A DNA stretch of 64,000 bases from Parachitinimonas caeni (GTDB lineage Bacteria; Pseudomonadota; Gammaproteobacteria; Burkholderiales; Chitinimonadaceae). Of the stretch, positions 27,161 to 37,957 are shown piece after piece (positions within the stretch are counted from its first letter, which is position 1; each line of letters opens with the position of its first letter). The notes below the pieces were generated by a model. It was given only the letters and a program-made list of their open reading frames with translations, was not told the DNA's origin and made no database searches. Position numbers and translations under genes: made by a program. The stretch spans positions 62,001 through 126,000 of the forward strand of contig NZ_JARRAF010000012.1 of NCBI RefSeq assembly GCF_030129945.1, in the 5' to 3' direction.

Positions 27161-27751
27161 ATGGATAAGCTGGAGTCTCTTGGGCAGTTGCTGGCGGATG
27201 CATTGGGGCAGAAGCTAGTAAGCTGGTCTATTCATCTGGGCGAAATTACTATTGTGGTGCGGGATGAAAATTGGATTGAGGTTGCTAAGTTTCTATCGGA
27301 AGATGAGCGGTTTTGTTTAAGAACCTGCATCGATTTATGCGGTCTAGATTACTCGGCTTATGGGAGTGGAGCATGGCATATGCCGAGGTTCGCAGTTGCT
27401 TACCATCTGCTTTCCGTGAAGTACAATTTTCGCATCCGGGCAAAAGTATTTTGCGCGGATGATTATTTTCCATGTTTGCCATCCGTGGCTGATATTTGGC
27501 CTTCTGTTGATTGGTATGAGAGAGAGGCATTTGATCTTTTTGGGATTATGTTCTCTGGGCATCCAGATTTGAGAAGGCTGCTAACGGATTACGGATTTGT
27601 TGGGCATCCTTTTAGAAAAGATTTCCCGCTGTCTGGTTATGTAGAAATGCGTTACGACCCCTGTCAGCGACGGGTTGTTTATCAGCCCGTGACGGTCGAG
27701 CCAAGAGAGGTCACTCCTCGCGTCGTTAGAGAGAGCGGATATGGGCGCTGA
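27161..27751 (+). CDS. nuoC: NADH-quinone oxidoreductase subunit C
   Basis: 196 residues, the 30-kDa subunit of the hydrophilic arm. The conserved block [30 protein letters not shown] (cited as [12 protein letters not shown] and [13 protein letters not shown]) and [12 protein letters not shown] are typical. NuoC and NuoD are separate, as in most bacteria, not fused as in E. coli. It overlaps nuoD by 11 bases. Confidence 0.95.
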   Translation: MDKLESLGQLLADALGQKLVSWSIHLGEITIVVRDENWIEVAKFLSEDERFCLRTCIDLCGLDYSAYGSGAWHMPRFAVAYHLLSVKYNFRIRAKVFCADDYFPCLPSVADIWPSVDWYEREAFDLFGIMFSGHPDLRRLLTDYGFVGHPFRKDFPLSGYVEMRYDPCQRRVVYQPVTVEPREVTPRVVRESGYGR

Positions 27752-28997
27752 GATAAAAAATTACACACTTAATTTTGGTCCGCAACATCCGGCTGCGCAT
27801 GGAGTGTTGCGCTTGGTGCTTGAATTGGATGGGGAGGTTGTGCAGCGGGCTGATCCACATATTGGCCTATTGCATCGAGGAACGGAGAAGTTAGCCGAAT
27901 CCAAGACTTACCTTCAATCATTGCCATACATGGATCGACTGGACTATGTCTCCATGATGTGTAATGAGCATGCGTATGTCATGGCTGTCGAAAGACTTGC
28001 GGGGATCGAGGTTCCGATTCGTGCTCAGTACATTCGGGTAATGTTCGATGAAATCACTCGGATCTTAAATCATCTGCTGTGGCTCGGTGCTCACGCGCTT
28101 GATTGTGGCGCGATGACAATGTTTTTGTATTGTTTCCGTGAGCGCGAAGATCTCATGGATTGTTACGAGGCCGTGTCGGGTGCTCGTTTGCATGCTGCTT
28201 ATTATAGACCTGGCGGCGTATATAGAGATTTGCCGGATTTCATGCCGAAGTATGGGGAATCTAAAATCAGAAGTGTAACAGAGGTGGCGAAGCTGAATGA
28301 AAATCGCCAAGGCTCCCTTCTTGATTTTTTGGAGGATTTTTGCGCCAGATTCCCTCGATATGTAGATGAGTATGAAAATTTATTGACTGACAATCGTATC
28401 TGGAAACAACGTACCGTTGGCATTGGTGTTGTTAGCCCAGAACGCGCAGTCGCACTCGGTTTTTCCGGCCCAATGCTGCGTGGGTCTGGCGTGGATTGGG
28501 ATTTGAGGAAAACTCAACCTTACGAGGTGTACGATCAGGTTGATTTTGACATTCCGCTTGGTGTCAATGGAGATTGTTATGATCGATATTTGGTTCGGGT
28601 AGAGGAGCTAAGGCAATCCAATCGTATTATCAGGCAGTGCATCAAGTGGCTGAGGTCCAATCCGGGGCCGGTAATTACTGCAGACCATAAGGTTGCTCCG
28701 CCGAGTAGGGTGAAGATGAAATTAGGTATGGAGCATCTTATTCATCATTTCAAGTTGTTCACTGAAGGGATGCATGTTCCTGAAGGTGAGGTCTATGCGG
28801 CAGTTGAGCATCCCAAAGGCGAGTTTGGCGTTTACATGGTATCTGATGGTGCGAATAAGCCGTACAGATTAAAGATTAGGGCTCCAGGTTTTGCCCATTT
28901 GGCTGCGTTAAATGAGATGTCGGTTGGTCATATGATTGCTGATGTAGTTGCAATTATCGGGACTCAGGATATTGTATTTGGTGAGGTTGATCGTTAA
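27741..28997 (+). CDS. nuoD: NADH-quinone oxidoreductase subunit D
   Basis: 418 residues, the 49-kDa subunit that with NuoB forms the quinone pocket. It begins with the conserved [18 protein letters not shown], contains [12 protein letters not shown] and [13 protein letters not shown], and ends in the family-typical DIVFGEVDR. The hydrogenase-type Ni ligands are absent, as expected. Its TAA shares a base with the nuoE ATG (TAATG). Confidence 0.96.
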   Translation: MGAEIKNYTLNFGPQHPAAHGVLRLVLELDGEVVQRADPHIGLLHRGTEKLAESKTYLQSLPYMDRLDYVSMMCNEHAYVMAVERLAGIEVPIRAQYIRVMFDEITRILNHLLWLGAHALDCGAMTMFLYCFREREDLMDCYEAVSGARLHAAYYRPGGVYRDLPDFMPKYGESKIRSVTEVAKLNENRQGSLLDFLEDFCARFPRYVDEYENLLTDNRIWKQRTVGIGVVSPERAVALGFSGPMLRGSGVDWDLRKTQPYEVYDQVDFDIPLGVNGDCYDRYLVRVEELRQSNRIIRQCIKWLRSNPGPVITADHKVAPPSRVKMKLGMEHLIHHFKLFTEGMHVPEGEVYAAVEHPKGEFGVYMVSDGANKPYRLKIRAPGFAHLAALNEMSVGHMIADVVAIIGTQDIVFGEVDR

Positions 28998-29470
28998 TGC
29001 TAACCGCTGATTCTCTTTTTCAAATAGATTTGGAGCTAAAGAAATATCCTGAAAGTCAAAAGCGCTCTGCTGTTATGTCGGCTTTGCGCATCGCACAGTC
29101 TGAGCTGGGATGGCTTTCGCAGGATACGATAAAGTTTGTAGCGGGTTACCTTGGTTTGATGCCAATGGCTGTTTATGAAGTTGCTACATTCTACAATATG
29201 TATGACCTTGCCCCTCGAGGAAAATATAAGTTAACGGTTTGTACAAATTTGCCTTGCGCACTCAGTGGAGGCGAGGACGCTCTGGACTATCTTAAACGTA
29301 AGTTATCTATATCAATTGGTGAGGTTACTGCTGATGGGAGGTTCTCACTGCATGAGGGTGAATGTATGGGTGCCTGTGGTTATGCGCCTGTGGTGTTGGT
29401 GAATAACCATTCGATGTGCAGGAATATGACTCCTCAGGCCATTGATAGCATGTTGGCTGAATTCGATTGA
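28997..29470 (+). CDS. nuoE: NADH-quinone oxidoreductase subunit E
   Basis: 157 residues with a thioredoxin-like fold holding the N1a [2Fe-2S] cluster. Ligands are in CTNLPCAL and in GECMGACGYAP. The YEVATFYNMY motif of the helical N-terminal part is present. It works with NuoF at the NADH end of complex I. The start overlaps the nuoD stop by one base. Confidence 0.95.
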   Translation: MLTADSLFQIDLELKKYPESQKRSAVMSALRIAQSELGWLSQDTIKFVAGYLGLMPMAVYEVATFYNMYDLAPRGKYKLTVCTNLPCALSGGEDALDYLKRKLSISIGEVTADGRFSLHEGECMGACGYAPVVLVNNHSMCRNMTPQAIDSMLAEFD

Positions 29471-29492
29471 TTGTTAATAGGCTAGTCAAGAG

Positions 29493-30776
29493 ATGACTGT
29501 ATATACAAAAGGTGTTGTATTTGACGGCGTTGACTTCGATGATCCTGATTGCTGGAAGCTTGATCGTTATGTAAAGCGCGGTGGTTATGCGGCTTTGCGA
29601 AAAATTATTGAGGGAAGCATTTCTCAGGATTCTGTTATTGCTGAGGTGAAGCTTTCCGCGCTTCGTGGGCGTGGTGGCGCTGGTTTTCCTACGGGGCTTA
29701 AGTGGAGCTTTATGCCTAGGCAGTTTCCGGGTCAAAAGTATTTGGTTTGCAACACAGATGAAGGCGAACCTGGAACGTTCAAAGACAAGGATATTATTGA
29801 GTTAAATCCTCATGCATTGATCGAAGGAATGATTATCGCTGGATATGCGATGGGTATTTCTGTTGGGTATAACTATATCCATGGTGAGATCTTTCAAGAT
29901 TATCGACGATTTGAGGCCGCCTTGCAGGAAGCTAGAGATGCGGGTTTGCTAGGTGAGAACATTCTAGGGAGTGGCTTTTCATTTCAGCTTTATGCTCATC
30001 ATGGATATGGCGCTTATATCTGTGGTGAAGAAACAGCGTTGCTTGAGTCGTTAGAGGGGAAAAAAGGTCAACCTAGATTTAAGCCACCATTTCCCGCTTC
30101 CTTTGGTTTGTATGGTAAACCGACGACGATCAATAACACGGAAACATTTGCCTCCGTACCATTTATTATCCGCGAAGGTGGGCAGAAGTTTCTAGAACTT
30201 GGTAAACCTAATAATGGGGGTACTAAGTTATTTTCTATTTCAGGTCATGTTTCTCGGCCTGGAAATTATGAGGTTCCAATGGGTATGCCATTTGCTGAGC
30301 TCCTTGCTCTTGCAGGTGGAATGCGTGATGGTGGGAAGTTAAAGGCTGTCATTCCCGGTGGTTCTAGTGCCCCTGTACTACCTGCACAAATAATGATGGA
30401 TGTAACAATGGACTATGATTCCATCTCTAAGGCAGGATCCATGTTGGGCTCTGGTGCGGTAATTGTTATGGATGAATCGGTTTGCATGGTGAAGGCTCTT
30501 CGAAGGCTCTCGTACTTCTATTATGAGGAGTCTTGTGGACAATGTACGCCATGTCGTGAAGGTACTGGGTGGTTGTATCGAATCGTAGACCGAATTGAGC
30601 GGGGAGAGGGGAGCCTCGGTGATTTGGATCTTTTAGAGTCGCTTGGGAAAAATATCGCGGGTAGAACGATCTGCGCTCTTGGTGATGCTGCGGTAATGCC
30701 TGTTCAAGGAATGTTGAAGCACTTTAGAGATGAGTTTCTTTTTCACATCGAGAATAAGCGCTGTTTGGTACACTAA
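29493..30776 (+). CDS. nuoF: NADH-quinone oxidoreductase subunit F (NADH-binding)
   Basis: 427 residues, binds NADH, FMN and the N3 [4Fe-4S] cluster. The nucleotide-binding [14 protein letters not shown], the FMN region [13 protein letters not shown] and [17 protein letters not shown], and the cluster ligands [11 protein letters not shown] plus a distal Cys in TICALGDAA are present. It enters electrons into the complex. It is followed by nuoG after 74 bases. Confidence 0.96.
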   Translation: MTVYTKGVVFDGVDFDDPDCWKLDRYVKRGGYAALRKIIEGSISQDSVIAEVKLSALRGRGGAGFPTGLKWSFMPRQFPGQKYLVCNTDEGEPGTFKDKDIIELNPHALIEGMIIAGYAMGISVGYNYIHGEIFQDYRRFEAALQEARDAGLLGENILGSGFSFQLYAHHGYGAYICGEETALLESLEGKKGQPRFKPPFPASFGLYGKPTTINNTETFASVPFIIREGGQKFLELGKPNNGGTKLFSISGHVSRPGNYEVPMGMPFAELLALAGGMRDGGKLKAVIPGGSSAPVLPAQIMMDVTMDYDSISKAGSMLGSGAVIVMDESVCMVKALRRLSYFYYEESCGQCTPCREGTGWLYRIVDRIERGEGSLGDLDLLESLGKNIAGRTICALGDAAVMPVQGMLKHFRDEFLFHIENKRCLVH

Positions 30777-30850
30777 AAGGCCATATGTGTAGCTAGGCTG
30801 ATTTTGTTTCTTGTGTTTTGTCCACATTTAATTTGCCGTAGACGTTATCC

Positions 30851-33187
30851 ATGTTAGAGATCGAGATTGATGGTAAAAAGCTGACAGTTCCCGACGGTAG
30901 TACCGTTATGGAAGCAGCCGAAGCTGTGGGTACATATATTCCGCATTTTTGCTATCACAAGAAGCTTTCGGTTGCTGCCAATTGCCGTATGTGCTTGGTT
31001 CAGGTTGAGAAAGCCCCTAAGCCGCTACCTGCATGTGCTACGCCTGTTACGGACGGGATGAGGGTTTTTACAAAATCTGATCTTGCAGTTAAAGCTCAAC
31101 AGGGGGTGATGGAGTTCTTGCTTATTAATCACCCTCTTGATTGCCCAATATGTGATCAAGGTGGGGAATGTCAGCTTCAAGATTTAGCTGTTGGGTATGG
31201 TGATGTTGATTCCCGTTTTTCAGAGGTGAAGCGTGTCGTTCCCAATAAAGATTTGGGTCCTCTGATTTCCACGGATATGACACGCTGTATTCATTGCACT
31301 AGATGTGTACGATTTTCAGAGGAGATTGCTGGTGCCCAAGAAATAGGAATGGCTGGGCGAGGAGAGCATTCGGAGGTCATGTCGTTTATTGGGTTGACTG
31401 TTGATTCCGAAATTTCTGGTAATGTTATAGACCTTTGCCCGGTTGGTGCTTTAACGTCTAAACCTTTCCGGTATCAGGCGAGATCATGGGAGTTATCCAG
31501 AAGAAAAGGCGTTAGCCCGCATGATGGACTCGGGAGTAATCTTATTTTGCAGACAAAAGGCGGGAGAGTTGTCCGTGTTTTGCCGCGTGAAAATGAGTCA
31601 ATAAACGAATGCTGGATCTCAGATAGAGATCGTTTCTCTTACGAAGCTTTGATGTCATCGGAGCGTTTGCTGACGCCTGAGTTGACTATCGGTGGTCAAG
31701 TTGTTTCTACCTCATGGGATTCAGCTTTAAGTAAAGTTGCGGAAGAGATAAAAGGTACTATTGAAAAGTTTGGTGCAGATAGTATTGGTGTGGTAGCGTC
31801 TCCGAATTCCACGGTTGAGGAGCTTTATTTAATTAATAAGTTGTTTGGTGGTGGCTTAGGAGTTAGAGCCATAAATACGTTCGGCAGAATGTCTGATTAC
31901 AGACTTGTGTCTGAATCTGAAGGTGTTCGTTGGCTAGGTCAATCCATAAGTGAGCTTAGGCAGTCCGATTTATTTATGATTGTCGGCTCGGATCTTCGCA
32001 TGGAGAGTCCGTTACTGGCGCAGCAAATCAGGCAGTCAGTTAAGCGTGGTGCTGAACTTTGTGTGCTGTCCCCGTCCTCCTCTAAGCAATTGTGCAGGAG
32101 TGTTGAGAGGATTGTTCGACCGGATGAGTTGTTGAGTAGTCTGGTGTCTATCGCACATTCTGTGGTTGTCAAAATTGGTAAGTCTGTGCCTGCAGTATTA
32201 CAACTTGCGGGCCTTCTTGCGGATGACGACCCTATGGTTGAGGCTATCGCCAAGGTTGCCGGACGCGGTGGACGTATTTCGATTTTGCTCGGTGAGCAAG
32301 TGGAAAATAGCCCTCAGGCTTTGGAAATTGCGAAGGTAGCGAGTTTGTTTGCTGAGGCTATAAGTGCTGAATTCGGCTGGTCGTTTGCATCCGCGAATAA
32401 AGTGGGGGCACAGTTATTGACTGTTGATTCGGCTGATCCGACCTTCTCCCGTCAGAGGAAAATGCTCATTGGTTTTGGTGTGGATTTGTGTGCGGATAGC
32501 CCAAATGCACAACTCATGAGTCACCAAGTAAGAGCGGCTGATGCTTTGGTGTTGTTCTCTCCTTTTAAGCCGTTATCTCATGTTGCTCCGTTTTCGGCGA
32601 GCCTTCCGGTTGCGCCATTTTCCGAAACCGGTGGTTCGTACATAAATATTGAGGGTGTAGTTCAGGCGTTTAATGGTGCTGTAAGGTGTGCGGGTGATGC
32701 ACGTCCCGGCTGGAAAGTTTTACGCGTGCTTGGAAACCTTCTGAGCATTCCTGGCTTTGACTATCAATCGGTTGAAGATGTTCGACGGGCTGCCCTAGGT
32801 GACCTTGAGAAGCTTTCTTCGTCGACGCTCAATAACTCAATTGATGTTGAGGATGTGCGGATAAACGAAAAGCACAATGCATTGATTAGAGTCGGTGATG
32901 TGCCGATTTATCAGTCGGATGCTGTGGTCCGTCGTTCTCATAGCCTGCAGGAAACTAAACTGGCAGGCTGTTCAAGATTGGCCAGAATGAACTCGAAGAC
33001 ATTATCGTCACTGATGATCAATCATGGCGATAACGTATTGGTTTCGCAGGGGGGGGCGGAATTTTCTATTGTTGCTGAGGAGGATGACACCTTGCCAGAT
33101 TTTGCTGTTGCTCTGCCTGCAGTAATTGATGGGTGTGGTGTTCTTGGAGAGTTATATGGCCCTATTTCAGTTAAAAAGAACATGTAA
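30851..33187 (+). CDS. nuoG: NADH-quinone oxidoreductase subunit G
   Basis: 778 residues, the 75-kDa subunit. The N-terminal ferredoxin-like [2Fe-2S] domain (HFCYHKKLSVAANCRMC), the His-ligated [4Fe-4S] motif HPLDCPICDQGGECQLQD and the CIHCTRCVRF/CPVGAL cluster are intact. The large C-terminal molybdopterin-oxidoreductase-like domain lacks catalytic function. The extra N7 cluster of E. coli NuoG is missing: the region reads SPHDGLGSN without the CxxCxxxC ligands, as in mitochondria and most betaproteobacteria. Confidence 0.95.
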   Translation: MLEIEIDGKKLTVPDGSTVMEAAEAVGTYIPHFCYHKKLSVAANCRMCLVQVEKAPKPLPACATPVTDGMRVFTKSDLAVKAQQGVMEFLLINHPLDCPICDQGGECQLQDLAVGYGDVDSRFSEVKRVVPNKDLGPLISTDMTRCIHCTRCVRFSEEIAGAQEIGMAGRGEHSEVMSFIGLTVDSEISGNVIDLCPVGALTSKPFRYQARSWELSRRKGVSPHDGLGSNLILQTKGGRVVRVLPRENESINECWISDRDRFSYEALMSSERLLTPELTIGGQVVSTSWDSALSKVAEEIKGTIEKFGADSIGVVASPNSTVEELYLINKLFGGGLGVRAINTFGRMSDYRLVSESEGVRWLGQSISELRQSDLFMIVGSDLRMESPLLAQQIRQSVKRGAELCVLSPSSSKQLCRSVERIVRPDELLSSLVSIAHSVVVKIGKSVPAVLQLAGLLADDDPMVEAIAKVAGRGGRISILLGEQVENSPQALEIAKVASLFAEAISAEFGWSFASANKVGAQLLTVDSADPTFSRQRKMLIGFGVDLCADSPNAQLMSHQVRAADALVLFSPFKPLSHVAPFSASLPVAPFSETGGSYINIEGVVQAFNGAVRCAGDARPGWKVLRVLGNLLSIPGFDYQSVEDVRRAALGDLEKLSSSTLNNSIDVEDVRINEKHNALIRVGDVPIYQSDAVVRRSHSLQETKLAGCSRLARMNSKTLSSLMINHGDNVLVSQGGAEFSIVAEEDDTLPDFAVALPAVIDGCGVLGELYGPISVKKNM

Positions 33188-33196
33188 GGAGCCAAC

Positions 33197-34261
33197 GTGA
33201 TTGATGCAATTCATTCTACCATTGTTGGTTTGCTTGGCTCTCAATTTGGAGCTGTGGTTTGGGCGGCCATTAAAATAGCCCTTATTGTCGCTCCTATATT
33301 TGGTTGTGTTGCATACTTAACGCTGGCTGAACGGAAAGTAATTGGGTATATGCAAATTCGGGTTGGGCCAAATCGCGTTGGCCCCTTCGGCTTGCTTCAG
33401 CCGATCGCGGATGGCGTTAAACTCTTAACTAAAGAAATCATCGCACCTAGTGCTGCTTCTAAAGGCTTGTTTTTTCTTGCTCCGGTAATGGTGCTTGCGC
33501 CGTCCCTTGCTGCGTGGGCAGTGATCCCGTTTTCACCGGATGTAGTACTTGCGGATGTAAATGCGGGACTGTTATATGTTATGGCAATTACATCTGTTGG
33601 TGTGTACGGCGTTATTGTAGCGGGATGGGCTTCAAACTCGAAATATGCATTTCTTGGTGCGATGCGTGCTGCCGCACAAGTTATTTCCTATGAGTTAGCA
33701 ATGGGTTTTGCGCTTGTAGGGGTGCTTATGGTGTCAGGTAGTTTGAATTTAAGTCAGATTGTTGCTAGCCAATCTGTTGGACTGGGCCAAGGCTCAATTT
33801 TGTCTTGGAATTTAATCCCATTGTTTCCTCTATTTTTAGTTTATTTAATATCAGGTGTTGCTGAAACTAATAGAGCACCGTTTGATGTAACAGAGGGTGA
33901 ATCTGAAATTGTTGCCGGACATATGATTGAGTATTCTGGCATGTCGTTTGCATTGTTTTTCCTCGGCGAATATGCAAACATGATTTTGATCTCCTGTATG
34001 ACCTCCATAATGTTTTTAGGTGGATGGCTTTCGCCATTTCCCTCTGGTATACCAATACTGGGGGCATCTAGTTTTCTGTGGCTTGCATTAAAGGTAGCCT
34101 TTATATTGTTTTGCTTCTTATGGTTTAGGGCTACTTTCCCGAGATACCGCTATGATCAGTTAATGAGACTGGGGTGGAAGGTCTTTATTCCTCTTACGCT
34201 TGTCTGGATTATTTTTGTTGCTATATGGATGCAGACTCCATATTCACTGTGGAAGTCCTAG
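33197..34261 (+). CDS. nuoH: NADH-quinone oxidoreductase subunit H
   Basis: 354 residues with about eight membrane helices, the heel subunit that forms the quinone tunnel. Signature regions are [19 protein letters not shown] (cited as ERKVIGYMQ and RVGPNRVGP), [16 protein letters not shown] and [17 protein letters not shown] start with AAGGAG upstream (33187-33192). Confidence 0.96.
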   Translation: MIDAIHSTIVGLLGSQFGAVVWAAIKIALIVAPIFGCVAYLTLAERKVIGYMQIRVGPNRVGPFGLLQPIADGVKLLTKEIIAPSAASKGLFFLAPVMVLAPSLAAWAVIPFSPDVVLADVNAGLLYVMAITSVGVYGVIVAGWASNSKYAFLGAMRAAAQVISYELAMGFALVGVLMVSGSLNLSQIVASQSVGLGQGSILSWNLIPLFPLFLVYLISGVAETNRAPFDVTEGESEIVAGHMIEYSGMSFALFFLGEYANMILISCMTSIMFLGGWLSPFPSGIPILGASSFLWLALKVAFILFCFLWFRATFPRYRYDQLMRLGWKVFIPLTLVWIIFVAIWMQTPYSLWKS

Positions 34262-34263
34262 TC

Positions 34264-34752
34264 ATGCAGATGATTCGCAATTTTGTAAAGACTTTCTTTC
34301 TTCTTGAGCTTGTTAAAGGGTTGGCCCTTACTGGTCGGCATTTTTTTCAGAGAAAAATTACTGTTCAGTTTCCTGAAGAGAAAACTCCATATAGCCCAAG
34401 GTTTCGAGGGTTGCATGCTCAGCGCCGATATGCAAATGGCGAGGAGCGTTGTATCGCTTGTAAGCTGTGTGAAGCCGTTTGTCCTGCTATGGCGATAACT
34501 ATTGAGTCTGAGCAGAGGGCAGACGGAAGCAGACGTACCACTCGTTATGATATTGATCTTACAAAATGCATATTTTGTGGGTTCTGCGAAGAAGCATGCC
34601 CGGTGGATGCAATCGTTGAAACGCACATATATGAATACCACGGAGAGAAGCGTGGTGATCTGTATTATACAAAGGAGATGTTGTTAGCGGTCGGCGACAG
34701 ATATGAGAGCGCTATTTCTTTAGCCAAAGCGGCAGATGCAAAGTACCGCTAA
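34264..34752 (+). CDS. nuoI: NADH-quinone oxidoreductase subunit I
   Basis: 162 residues, carries the N6a and N6b [4Fe-4S] clusters with two ferredoxin motifs [12 protein letters not shown] and [12 protein letters not shown]. An N-terminal amphipathic helix links it to the membrane arm. The ATG at 34264, three bases after nuoH, is chosen because the in-frame start at 34174 lies inside nuoH and gives a non-family N-terminus. Confidence 0.95.
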   Translation: MQMIRNFVKTFFLLELVKGLALTGRHFFQRKITVQFPEEKTPYSPRFRGLHAQRRYANGEERCIACKLCEAVCPAMAITIESEQRADGSRRTTRYDIDLTKCIFCGFCEEACPVDAIVETHIYEYHGEKRGDLYYTKEMLLAVGDRYESAISLAKAADAKYR

Positions 34753-34802
34753 GAAGATTAAGCTTTTCTTGGAGCATACCTTCCAAGTTGGAATTTAGAG
34801 AT

Positions 34803-35399
34803 ATGAACTGGACCTTGTTAATTTTCTATTTGGTATCAGCGGTGCTTTTGGTTTCTAGCATTTTGGTGGTTACTGTTAGGAACTCAGTTTATGCTGCACT
34901 GGCATTGATGTTGAGCTTTTTTTCTGCATCGATTGTTTGGATCATGATTGAAGCCGAGTTTTTGGCTATTTCTCTGGTATTGGTCTACGTTGGTGCGGTG
35001 ATGGTTCTGTTCCTGTTTGTTGTGATGATGCTAGATATCAACTTTGAAAGGATTCGGCAGGGTTTCTGGAAGTATTCCCCTGCCGCATTAGGTGTTGGTG
35101 TGTTGATGGTTTTGGAGCTTTCGGCTGTCCTTTTAAGTAGGAAGGCTGACTTTGACAAGCTGGTCGGCCCAAAGCCGATACAGGCAGGTAGCTCAAACAT
35201 TGAGCAACTAGGCCTTCAGGTATACTCCAACTACATTCTTCCGCTTGAATTGGCTGCAGTTGTTCTTTTGGTTGCTATTGTCGCAGCTATCTCTCTGACT
35301 TTACGGAAGAAAAAGCTATCTAAGTATGTTGATCCTGCTAAACAAATTGCCATCAGGCGAGAGGATCGAGTGCGGTTGGTAAAAGGTCGATCGTCATAA
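34803..35399 (+). CDS. nuoJ: NADH-quinone oxidoreductase subunit J
   Basis: 198 residues with five membrane helices. VYVGAVMVLFLFVVMML is the conserved third-helix region containing the pi-bulge implicated in coupling. The ATG at 34803 is used because NuoJ proteins start directly at the first helix; the in-frame start at 34788 adds five unsupported residues. Confidence 0.93.
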   Translation: MNWTLLIFYLVSAVLLVSSILVVTVRNSVYAALALMLSFFSASIVWIMIEAEFLAISLVLVYVGAVMVLFLFVVMMLDINFERIRQGFWKYSPAALGVGVLMVLELSAVLLSRKADFDKLVGPKPIQAGSSNIEQLGLQVYSNYILPLELAAVVLLVAIVAAISLTLRKKKLSKYVDPAKQIAIRREDRVRLVKGRSS

Positions 35400-35473
35400 T
35401 AAAGATTTTCGGGCCTGCATTTTCTTAGGTAAAGTGAGGAAAATTTTTCTAATTCGTTGTTTTTTCTGATCAT

Positions 35474-35779
35474 ATGTTACCACTAACACATGTATTACTC
35501 CTCTCGGCCGTGCTATTTAGCATAGCGATGTTCGGTATTTTTATGAATAGACGCAATGTGATTATTCTGCTTATGGCCATCGAGTTGATGTTGCTTGCGG
35601 TAAATATGAACTTTGTGGCTTTTTCGAAATATTCCGGCGATATGGCTGGTCAGGTTTTTGTATTTTTCATACTTACCGTTGCGGCCGCAGAGTCTGCAAT
35701 TGGACTCGCCATATTGGTGGTCCTATTTCGAACTATGCGTTCGATAGATGTGAGAGATTTGGACCAACTACGGGGTTAG
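35474..35779 (+). CDS. nuoK: NADH-quinone oxidoreductase subunit K
   Basis: 101 residues with three membrane helices, ND4L homologue. The conserved [26 protein letters not shown] region carries the helix glutamate (IELM), and a second acidic residue sits in [10 protein letters not shown]; both are proton-path residues in the family. It lies between nuoJ and nuoL with gaps of about 70 bases. Confidence 0.95.
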   Translation: MLPLTHVLLLSAVLFSIAMFGIFMNRRNVIILLMAIELMLLAVNMNFVAFSKYSGDMAGQVFVFFILTVAAAESAIGLAILVVLFRTMRSIDVRDLDQLRG

Positions 35780-35846
35780 TGCTTGGTTGGTGTACATAAT
35801 TCTAGTGCGGGAAGTACATCTGCTTAACCCGAAAAATAGGTTTTAA

Positions 35847-37907
35847 ATGGATAAGGCAACTTTTTATTTGCTGGTACCGCTTCTGCCGTTGATGGGTGCT
35901 TTGCTTGTTGGGCTGAGTGGACGGCTCCTCTCGTTTGTTGCGGCACATACCATCGCGATAGCGGGTGTGGCTGGAAGCTTTTTGTTATCAGCAAAGGTGC
36001 TGGTTGATTTGTGGAATGGTCAGCCAACTTTTAATGGGAATCTATATAGCTGGATTACGATAGACGGTATTGATTTGAACGTCGGCTTTTTGGTTGATAA
36101 GCTGACTGCTATGATGATGGTTGTGGTTACCTTTGTTTCTCTAATGGTGCACGTGTACACAATTGGTTATATGAAAGGTGACCCAGGATACAAGCGTTTT
36201 TTTAGTTATATCTCGTTATTCACGTTTTCCATGCTCATGCTTGTCATGAGTAACAATTTCCTGCAGCTGTTTTTTGGTTGGGAGGCTGTGGGTGTTGTTT
36301 CTTATTTGCTGATTGGCTTTTGGTTTAAACGACCTACTGCTATTTTTGCTAATTTAAAGGCTTTTTTGATTAATCGGGTCGGTGATTTTGGGTTTTTATT
36401 AGGTATTGGACTTGTATTGATGCATTTTGGTTCACTTGATTATGCAACCATTTTCGGTCAAGTGCATACAAGTGAGATGCAGCAATTTTGGATGAGTAAG
36501 ACGATTAATCTATTGGGGTCGACGCCTGTTGGCCTTATTACTGCAATTTGCCTGCTTCTTTTTGTTGGCGCGATGGGTAAGTCTGCACAGGTTCCGTTAC
36601 ATGTCTGGTTGCCGGATTCGATGGAGGGGCCTACACCCATATCTGCGTTAATTCATGCCGCCACAATGGTGACTGCCGGAATATTTATGGTTGCGCGCAT
36701 GTCTCCACTGTTTGAGCTCTCGCCTGTCGCTTTGAGTACCATACTGATAATTGGTGCTACTACAGCGTTGTTTATGGGATTTTTGGGCATCATTCAGAAC
36801 GACATAAAGCGCGTAGTTGCATATTCCACCTTGTCGCAGTTAGGTTACATGACTGTAGCGTTGGGTGTTTCGGCATATCAAATTGGTGTGTTTCATTTAA
36901 TGACTCATGCCTTTTTTAAGGCCTTATTATTTCTAGCGGCTGGTTCGGTGATCATGGGAATGCATCACGATCAGGATATTCGAAATATGGGGGGCTTAAG
37001 AAAATATATGCCTGTCACTTGGATTACATCGTTAATTGGATCGCTCGCGCTGATCGGTACTCCCCTCTTTTCAGGCTTTTATTCTAAAGATGCGATTATT
37101 GAGGCTGTAGCGGCGTCCAAGATAGTTGGGTCGTCCTATGCTTATTTCGCTGTTATTGCTGGAGTGTTTATTACCGCGTTTTATTCTTTCCGGATGTATT
37201 TTTTGGTTTTCCATGGCGAGAATAGGTGGCGTAGCCATGGCCAAGATCATGGTTTGGCCGATTCGGAGGAGCATCACGGTCTTTCCCCTGGAGATGATCC
37301 GCATGAATCATCTTGGGTTGTTCTATTACCATTGATTGCATTAGCTATTCCGTCGCTGTCGATTGGATTTATCGCGGCGCCATCGATTATGGATGGGAGA
37401 ATGTTTGGCTCCGCAATTTATTCAGATATGCACGATACAATGCGAGTTGTTTCTGAAGAATTTCACGGCTCTTTGGCCATGGCGGTCCATGCATTTTCCT
37501 CCGCTCCGTTTTGGTTAGCTCTCTCTGGAGTGGTAGCTGCTTGGGTTCTATATGTATGGAAACCGAGTTTTGGTGTCAATATCTCCAGCTTCTTTAGATC
37601 TTTAGGAATTGTTCGGCTTCTGGAAAATCGTTATTACATGGACCACTTATATATTCATGTTATGACGCCTATTGCGACATCAATAGGTAGGGTATTTTGG
37701 AAAGTTGGTGACGTGCTGTTGATTGATGGTCTGGTGGTTAATGGTGCTGCCAAACTGGTTGATAAGATGTCTAAGATTACAAGTTTGTTTCATCGCGGAT
37801 ATATATACGCGTCGGCTTTCTCAATGATTCTAGGTGCGGTTGTATTGTTATTGTTTTGGAGTGCGGGGACTAAGCAGATTTTGGCTGCGATTGGGCTTTC
37901 TCATTAA
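35847..37907 (+). CDS. nuoL: NADH-quinone oxidoreductase subunit L (antiporter-like)
   Basis: 686 residues, the most distal proton-pumping subunit, with about 16 membrane helices and the long lateral helix near the C-terminus. GWEAVGVVSYLLIGFWF, VPLHVWLPDSMEGPTPISALIHAATMV (cited as HVWLPDSMEGPTP and ALIHAATMV) and KRVVAYSTLSQLGYM are the usual antiporter-family landmarks. A His-rich loop (HGQDHGLADSEEHHG) around residue 465 is typical of cytoplasmic loops here. Confidence 0.96.
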   Translation: MDKATFYLLVPLLPLMGALLVGLSGRLLSFVAAHTIAIAGVAGSFLLSAKVLVDLWNGQPTFNGNLYSWITIDGIDLNVGFLVDKLTAMMMVVVTFVSLMVHVYTIGYMKGDPGYKRFFSYISLFTFSMLMLVMSNNFLQLFFGWEAVGVVSYLLIGFWFKRPTAIFANLKAFLINRVGDFGFLLGIGLVLMHFGSLDYATIFGQVHTSEMQQFWMSKTINLLGSTPVGLITAICLLLFVGAMGKSAQVPLHVWLPDSMEGPTPISALIHAATMVTAGIFMVARMSPLFELSPVALSTILIIGATTALFMGFLGIIQNDIKRVVAYSTLSQLGYMTVALGVSAYQIGVFHLMTHAFFKALLFLAAGSVIMGMHHDQDIRNMGGLRKYMPVTWITSLIGSLALIGTPLFSGFYSKDAIIEAVAASKIVGSSYAYFAVIAGVFITAFYSFRMYFLVFHGENRWRSHGQDHGLADSEEHHGLSPGDDPHESSWVVLLPLIALAIPSLSIGFIAAPSIMDGRMFGSAIYSDMHDTMRVVSEEFHGSLAMAVHAFSSAPFWLALSGVVAAWVLYVWKPSFGVNISSFFRSLGIVRLLENRYYMDHLYIHVMTPIATSIGRVFWKVGDVLLIDGLVVNGAAKLVDKMSKITSLFHRGYIYASAFSMILGAVVLLLFWSAGTKQILAAIGLSH

Positions 37908-37957
37908 TGAAAATTTGAAATTAGACCCGACTTTGTCGTGTCTTTGCTAAGGTGAGC

